DNA of 10,288 bases. Source: XBB1006 sp051877515 (GTDB lineage: Bacteria > Bacillota > Clostridia > Lachnospirales > Lachnospiraceae). The notes beneath the pieces are model-generated. The model saw nothing but the letters and a program-made list of their open reading frames with translations. It was not told the origin of the DNA and made no database searches. Position 1 is the first letter of the stretch. Every line of letters starts with the position of its first letter. Of this stretch, positions 7,056 through 10,288 are shown piece after piece. The position numbers and the translations under genes are program-made. Where the stretch lies: the NCBI GenBank assembly GCA_051877515.1, contig JBJEIY010000025.1, forward strand, positions 1 through 10,288, in the 5' to 3' direction.

Positions 7056-7092
7056 ACCGTTTTACTTGGTTGCGGCTGACCGTTTTGCTTGG
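7056..7092 (-). repeat. Pair of 14-bp direct repeats upstream of the peptidase promoter
   Basis: On the minus strand CCAAGCAAAACGGT (7092-7079) and CCAAGTAAAACGGT (7069-7056) differ at one base and start 23 bp apart, close to two helical turns. The nearer copy ends 8 bp upstream of the -35. This layout suits binding of a dimeric activator. The regulator is unknown. Confidence 0.6.
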
Positions 7093-7119
7093 CGGAGCAT
7101 TCGGCGTGGCATGCCGTCA

Positions 7120-7130
7120 GGGACAGTCCC
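7120..7130. repeat. Short perfect palindrome GGGACAGTCCC
   Basis: This is an 11-bp inverted repeat with one central base. It sits in a GC-rich patch (about 7083-7130) that also holds the palindrome GGCATGCC (7109-7116). The patch lies between the orphan-transcript terminator and the peptidase promoter. Its function is unknown; it could be an operator or the remnant of a small dispersed repeat. Confidence 0.35.
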
Positions 7131-7150
7131 ATCTCTTTGAAGAACACACG

Positions 7151-7186
7151 AAAAAGGCGACACCGATACTCTTCACCGATGTCGCC
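7151..7186 (-). terminator. Rho-independent terminator of the orphan small transcript
   Basis: On the minus strand GGCGACA (7186-7180) pairs with TGTCGCC (7162-7156) over 7 bp, followed by TTTTT (7155-7151). The 17-nt loop, with the adjoining stem base, contains a direct repeat of ATCGGTG. On the plus strand only CCCTTT follows, so the minus direction is favoured. It has no recognised gene upstream, only the unit starting near 7473. Confidence 0.8.
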
Positions 7187-7249
7187 CTTTAAACTATACT
7201 CTCCATGGGCCTGTACCTCTTCTTTTCATTTTGATATTTACTGTTATCA

Positions 7250-7369
7250 TCAGTCGGACTTCTTTGTTTTCTTCTTTCCTTCCGATCCGTTCTTCCTATG
7301 ACCTTGAAGCTGTACCATATATGAAGGATTTTGTCTGCTGGCACTAACTTCGCTCTCATCTTCTGTCAT
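7250..7369 (-). CDS. Possible 39-aa small protein inside the orphan transcript
   Basis: The ATG at 7369 opens a 39-codon frame. The N-terminus is acidic (MTEDESEVSASRQ), the middle reads NPSYMVQLQG, and the tail is lysine-rich (GKKKTKKSD). The frame closes with TGA followed in frame by TGA and TAA, a triple stop sometimes seen after real genes. There is no membrane helix or Cys motif, and the protein looks disordered. Against it, no SD sequence is visible before the ATG (upstream reads CCGATAGACAAC). A second frame overlaps: ATG 7359 to TAA 7189, 56 codons, strongly basic (MRAKLVPADKILHIWYSF...), ending just before the terminator stem and also lacking an SD. I rank the 39-aa frame first, but neither is established. 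I do not recognise either protein. Confidence 0.3.
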   Translation of the reverse strand: MTEDESEVSASRQNPSYMVQLQGHRKNGSEGKKKTKKSD

Positions 7370-7479
7370 GTTGTCTATCGGTTAAAAATCTAAAAACAAA
7401 TGCAATTTCTTATTTTGGTGGAATGCACCCCTTTCTCTTCTCAACTGGTTTTGTTTGTTTCTTTCTTGTTTGTAATTGT

Positions 7480-7507
7480 ATTATAACACATCTTTTTAAA
7501 AATGCAA
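7480..7507 (-). promoter_or_regulatory. Strong promoter of the orphan transcript
   Basis: The -10 is a perfect TATAAT (7485-7480) with TG two bases upstream (TGTTATAAT). A 16-bp spacer separates it from a TTGCAT -35 (7507-7502). Immediately upstream, about 7511-7545 is A/T tracts (for example AAAAATTTTTT), like an UP element. The parts together predict high, constitutive output. The predicted start is near 7473. Confidence 0.8.
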
Positions 7508-7583
7508 GTCTTTTTTTGAAAAAATTTTTATTATTTTTTAATTTTCTAAATTTATGGCTTTATCTGCTAAATATTATGCGCAT
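7508..7583. other. AT-rich spacer downstream of the diguanylate cyclase gene
   Basis: This spacer consists mostly of A and T runs and has no convincing ORF. The part nearest the -35 probably acts as an UP element for the orphan-transcript promoter. I see no other signal. Confidence 0.5.
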
Positions 7584-7639
7584 TTTAAACGGGCATAAAC
7601 CCCGGCGGTGATAAACGCCTCTTAGCAGAAGCGTTTATC
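7584..7639 (-). terminator. Tandem hairpins at the end of the diguanylate cyclase gene; second may terminate
   Basis: The first hairpin has a perfect 9-bp stem (GATAAACGC at 7639-7631 with GCGTTTATC at 7618-7610), and its 12-nt loop contains the TAA stop codon. The second, CGGG/CCCG (7604-7601 with 7593-7590), is followed by TTTAAAA, a weak T-run. Together they are the only terminator candidate for the cyclase gene. Termination is uncertain. Confidence 0.4.
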
Positions 7640-9073
7640 CACACCGGTTTCCTTATAATAGTTTTCTTTATTCTGATACATCCTGGCATCAGCAATCTCC
7701 GCCATCTGGAGGACGGTTTTTTCCGGAAATTCCCGTTTCGTGGCAAACCCAATGGCAACAGACAGATCATACTCCCGTGTGGCGGACCATTTTTTCGTGG
7801 TAGCCTGAAAATCTCCCCGGATCCATTCGATCTGTTCTTCTGTGGCAAAAATAATGGCCGCAAACTCATCTCCACCTATCCGGAAAAGCATTCCGTAATT
7901 ACCAAGGCACTGTTTCATACACTCTGCTGCCCCCCGGATCAGCTCATCTCCTGCCGCATGGCCGAAATGATCGTTCACCCTCTTTAATCCGTTCAGATCC
8001 ATGGACACATAAACAAAATCCTGCTCCGGAGGGATTTCCGGATTTCTAAGGATCATTTCCTCATAGCCCCGTCGGTTCAACATATTCGTCATGGGGTCGG
8101 TAACGGCATTTTTCTGCTCCTCCAGAATATCATTTGTCATTCTCATGATGATCACGAATAAAACCACCGCAGCCGCGCTCAGGTATAAAAGCACCACCAA
8201 AAGTGTAAGGGGCACAGACTGGTTTACCACTGCTTTTTCCTGTGCAACGATAATGATATAATTCTTAAAATTATCTACTGCACAATAGGCGGGCTTATCA
8301 AGTATCTTACCTTTGTCATAAAGAATACTGTCTGGCATGTGCTCATATTCATATCCGGTCAAGCCGGTTTCTTTTAGCGACAGACCTAACAGTTCTTCTT
8401 CCGTAGACCCCTTAATCACCTGGGTTTCCGCATCTGCCACAATAATATCCACACCACTATAGGAAGGCATACCCTCTACCACCTCGGAGATTTCATTATC
8501 CTGCAGCTCCTTCATCAGACGCAGAGGCGTTATACCCACCTGTACCATTCGGGTGCCATCATCGTTCCAGCAGATGGCATACATCATGGATTTTTCTTCT
8601 GCTGTATTCGGCGTAACATCCTGACACATGGTCAGGGATTTATTTTTTAACATGGGTTTAAAATACGAGATCTGACTGCCCGAATCAAAATTCAGACCCT
8701 TGTATTTCGGATTTGTTCCCGCATAAATCGTACCGGATTCATCAAACAGATAGATCTCATCCACAGACATCAGTGCTGCTATCCGCCGCAGTTCCTGAAG
8801 ATTATTCTCCAAATCAGAGTCATGATCCAGTGTATAGGCCACCGCTTTTGCACGGGTAATATAATCCTCTTTTAAGGAAGCCACCAGGGCAGTTTCCTCT
8901 TTTTCATTCTCCAACATGACCTCTTCCACCTGATTGATCAGAATAGCAGAAGTCTTGTTGGCTTTATTTTCATTTCCCCTAAGCTGGATACCATATTCCA
9001 GACCAACCAGGCTCAGAACCAGAAGCATGGTTATGATCGCAAACGATATCTTGCTCCTCGTGTTTTTTGTCAT
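7622..9073 (-). CDS. Membrane diguanylate cyclase with extracellular Cache-like sensor and GGDEF domain
   Basis: This 483-aa protein makes c-di-GMP from two GTP. A first membrane helix spans residues about 9-25. An extracytoplasmic sensor of about 260 residues resembles a double Cache domain (IYLFDESGTIYAGT at 107-120, VDIIVADAETQVIKG at 208-222). A second helix spans about 287-310, a short linker follows, and the GGDEF domain starts at TDPMTNMLNRRGYE (325-338). The metal-binding aspartate is D359 in SMDLNGLKRVNDHFGHAAGDE, and the GGDEF signature is intact at 400-404 (RIGGDEFAAII). The RxxD inhibition site expected at 391-394 reads GNYG, so product inhibition through the I-site is probably absent. 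I start at the ATG at 9073, with AGGAG (9084-9088) 10 nt upstream; a TTG at 9079 is in frame but only 4 nt from that site. It appears monocistronic, with its own promoter. Confidence 0.95.
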   Translation of the reverse strand: MTKNTRSKISFAIITMLLVLSLVGLEYGIQLRGNENKANKTSAILINQVEEVMLENEKEETALVASLKEDYITRAKAVAYTLDHDSDLENNLQELRRIAALMSVDEIYLFDESGTIYAGTNPKYKGLNFDSGSQISYFKPMLKNKSLTMCQDVTPNTAEEKSMMYAICWNDDGTRMVQVGITPLRLMKELQDNEISEVVEGMPSYSGVDIIVADAETQVIKGSTEEELLGLSLKETGLTGYEYEHMPDSILYDKGKILDKPAYCAVDNFKNYIIIVAQEKAVVNQSVPLTLLVVLLYLSAAAVVLFVIIMRMTNDILEEQKNAVTDPMTNMLNRRGYEEMILRNPEIPPEQDFVYVSMDLNGLKRVNDHFGHAAGDELIRGAAECMKQCLGNYGMLFRIGGDEFAAIIFATEEQIEWIRGDFQATTKKWSATREYDLSVAIGFATKREFPEKTVLQMAEIADARMYQNKENYYKETGVDKRFC

Positions 9074-9100
9074 ATACAAAATTCTCCTCTATTCGACAAC

Positions 9101-9129
9101 AATATAACACATTAAATTTATTTTGTTAA
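9101..9129 (-). promoter_or_regulatory. Promoter of the diguanylate cyclase gene
   Basis: The -35 is TTAACA (9129-9124) and the -10 is TATATT (9106-9101), separated by 17 bp. A TG precedes the -10 (extended -10), and each hexamer has one mismatch. The leader is about 20 nt. It lies just downstream of the galE terminator, which insulates the gene from galE. Confidence 0.75.
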
Positions 9130-9153
9130 GAGAAAAACAATCAAAAAGAAGAG

Positions 9154-9187
9154 AAAAAACTCCCTGCCACAAAACTATGCGGCAGGG
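9154..9187 (-). terminator. Strong rho-independent terminator of galE
   Basis: On the minus strand CCCTGCCGCA (9187-9178) pairs with TGTGGCAGGG (9171-9162) over 10 bp, with one G-U pair. The loop has 6 nt, and AG then TTTTTT follow. It begins 28 nt after the galE stop codon. Confidence 0.92.
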
Positions 9188-9215
9188 GCATCTGTTATAA
9201 CCTCCGGGAAGGCTT

Positions 9216-10229
9216 CTATTGGTATCCTTCCGGATTATTCTTCTGCCAACGCCAGGTATCACGGCACATGTCTTCTAAGCCCCGGGTGGCCTCCCATCCC
9301 AGAAGCTGTTTGCTTTTGCAGACATCGGCCCAGCATGCAGCCAGGTCACCGGGACGTCTGGGACCGATCTCATATTTTACAGTTCTGTCGGAAGCCTTCT
9401 CGAATGCCTCAACCATCTGCAGAACACTGTAGGGCTTGCCGGTTCCCAGATTGATAATCTCCACACCTTTGTGGTCACGGACATACTCCACCGCTTTCAG
9501 ATGTCCCATAGCCAGATCCGCCACATGAATATAATCCCTTAGACCGGTTCCATCCGGGCTTGGATAGTCATTTCCATAAACGGTAAGGTGTTCCAGCTTT
9601 CCAACAGCAACCTGAGCAATATAGGGCATCAGATTGTTTGGAATACCTTTAGGATCTTCACCGATGAGACCGGACTCATGAGCTCCCACCGGATTAAAAT
9701 AGCGCAGTAACAGCACAGACAACTCCGGATCCGCTTTTGCCGCATCCTCCAGAATCTGTTCCATCATGGATTTGGTCCAGCCGTAAGGATTAGTGCAACT
9801 TCCACGCTGCATACTCTCATCGTAAGGAACTGCATTCTCCTGACCATAAACTGTTGCAGAAGAGGAAAAAACAATCCGCTTTACCCCTGCTTCTTGCATG
9901 CACTCCAACAAGGTCAGGGTGGTATCAATGTTGTTTCTGTAATACTCCACCGGTTTGCTGACGGATTCACCCACCGCTTTTAATCCAGCAAGGTGAATGA
10001 TGCAGTCAAGCTGCTGCTTAGAAAAAATCTCCCTCATTTTTACCTTGTCACAGATATCACATTCATAAGCAGCAATCTTCTTACCGGTAATGGTCTCTAC
10101 CCGTTTTACCGCCAAAGGACTACTGTTTCGGTAGTCATCCACAATCACTACTTCGTGACCTGCATTTAGCAATTCTACTGCACAATGTGCACCAATGTAT
10201 CCGGCACCGCCGGCCAGTAATATTCTCAT
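9216..10229 (-). CDS. galE: UDP-glucose 4-epimerase
   Basis: This 337-aa cytoplasmic short-chain dehydrogenase/reductase uses tightly bound NAD to interconvert UDP-glucose and UDP-galactose (Leloir pathway, sugar precursors for envelope glycans). The NAD-binding GGAGYIG is at residues 7-13. The catalytic residues are S124 (SSSATVYG), Y149 and K153 (NPYGWTK), which carry the same numbers as in E. coli GalE. The C-terminal GDLAACWADV places Cys at 299, where E. coli has Tyr299. Human GALE also has Cys at this position (C307), and a small residue there admits N-acetylated UDP-sugars, so activity on UDP-GlcNAc/GalNAc is predicted. The ATG has AGGAG (10236-10240) 6 nt upstream. A probable upstream gene ends 21 bp before it, suggesting an operon closed by the terminator at 9154-9187. 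Confidence 0.97.
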   Translation of the reverse strand: MRILLAGGAGYIGAHCAVELLNAGHEVVIVDDYRNSSPLAVKRVETITGKKIAAYECDICDKVKMREIFSKQQLDCIIHLAGLKAVGESVSKPVEYYRNNIDTTLTLLECMQEAGVKRIVFSSSATVYGQENAVPYDESMQRGSCTNPYGWTKSMMEQILEDAAKADPELSVLLLRYFNPVGAHESGLIGEDPKGIPNNLMPYIAQVAVGKLEHLTVYGNDYPSPDGTGLRDYIHVADLAMGHLKAVEYVRDHKGVEIINLGTGKPYSVLQMVEAFEKASDRTVKYEIGPRRPGDLAACWADVCKSKQLLGWEATRGLEDMCRDTWRWQKNNPEGYQ

Positions 10230-10250
10230 GTTGATCTCCTACTATTATAT

Positions 10251-10288
10251 TTAGTCATAGTCATTCTTTACCTTTTCTATAGGTTCGA
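10251..10288 (-). CDS. C-terminal end of an unidentified upstream gene (partial)
   Basis: A frame open from the right edge encodes EPIEKVKNDYD and stops at TAA (10253-10251), 21 bp before the galE ATG. The spacing and charged tail fit the end of an upstream operon gene, but 11 residues are too few to identify it. The frame could be chance. No promoter with usable geometry was found between it and galE. Confidence 0.35.
   Translation of the reverse strand, partial: EPIEKVKNDYD

Larger units (their letters stand above)
7151..7473 (-). ncRNA. Orphan transcript of about 320-330 nt; small RNA or small-protein mRNA, family not recognised
   Basis: A strong promoter (7480-7507) and a strong terminator (7151-7186) bracket a stretch with no gene of ordinary size, which implies a discrete, probably abundant RNA. 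The 5' part (about 7473-7370) is A-rich, with an SD-like AAAGGGGTG (about 7402-7394) that is not followed by a usable start codon at normal distance. The middle is purine-rich. I see little stable secondary structure apart from the terminator and a small GGTG/CACC stem. It does not match my knowledge of 6S, SRP, RNase P or tmRNA hallmarks. It could instead be the mRNA of a 39-aa (7250-7369) or 56-aa (7189-7359) protein. The promoter and terminator are seen; RNA function is inference. Confidence 0.45.

Noticed and set aside
6971..7147. N-terminal extension of the M32 peptidase to an ATG at 7147 (59 extra residues)
   Set aside because: It runs through the promoter and the direct repeats, has no family similarity that I can see, and a much better ribosome binding site lies before GTG 6970.
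7423..7611. Plus-strand 62-codon ORF rich in Phe and Leu
   Set aside because: It is the A/T-tract spacer and promoter region read on the other strand, with no SD. Its apparent hydrophobicity comes from T runs.
10244..10249. Perfect TATAAT just upstream of galE as a promoter
   Set aside because: It is only a few bases from the galE SD, so transcription would begin within or after the SD, and no -35 hexamer is visible at 16-18 bp.
1..10288. CRISPR arrays, insertion sequences, prophage or toxin-antitoxin modules
   Set aside because: No spaced repeat array, transposase or integrase motifs, terminal inverted repeats or phage-like genes were seen on either strand.

Overview
The window looks like chromosomal DNA of a motile Firmicute of the class Clostridia, most likely a gut Lachnospiraceae. 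The reasons are clear AGGAGG-type ribosome binding sites, sigma-A-type promoters, moderate GC in genes with AT-rich spacers, a soluble chemoreceptor, and an EF-hand/leucine-rich-repeat surface protein of a type common in that family. The family assignment is inference from protein character; no database was searched. Every gene I can support lies on the minus strand, so transcription runs from high to low coordinates.

Read in that direction: (1) the last 12 codons of an unidentified upstream gene, then galE (UDP-glucose 4-epimerase, with Cys at the substrate-selecting position) and a strong terminator. (2) A monocistronic membrane diguanylate cyclase (Cache-like sensor plus GGDEF, no RxxD inhibition site) with its own promoter. 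(3) An orphan transcription unit of about 330 nt: A-tract element, strong promoter, no recognised RNA family, two overlapping small ORFs, and a strong terminator. (4) An operon of an M32 metallocarboxypeptidase and a soluble CZB-domain chemoreceptor. The two genes are joined by a stop-T-start junction, the promoter has a 14-bp direct repeat upstream of it, and the operon ends in a terminator. (5) A small flavodoxin-domain protein followed 14 bp later by alr (alanine racemase). (6) A VOC/glyoxalase-fold protein with its own promoter, followed by tRNA-Pro(GGG) and a terminator; the two may share a transcript. (7) The first 481 codons of a secreted protein with an Fn3-like region, an EF-hand loop and leucine-rich repeats, running off the left edge.

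This is mostly chromosomal housekeeping and signalling DNA, with no mobile elements or CRISPR. Two neighbouring units concern behaviour: c-di-GMP synthesis, and chemotaxis with a zinc-binding receptor. The least explained part is the stretch from about 7050 to 7510, which holds the orphan transcript and the repeat-bearing control region of the peptidase-chemoreceptor operon.
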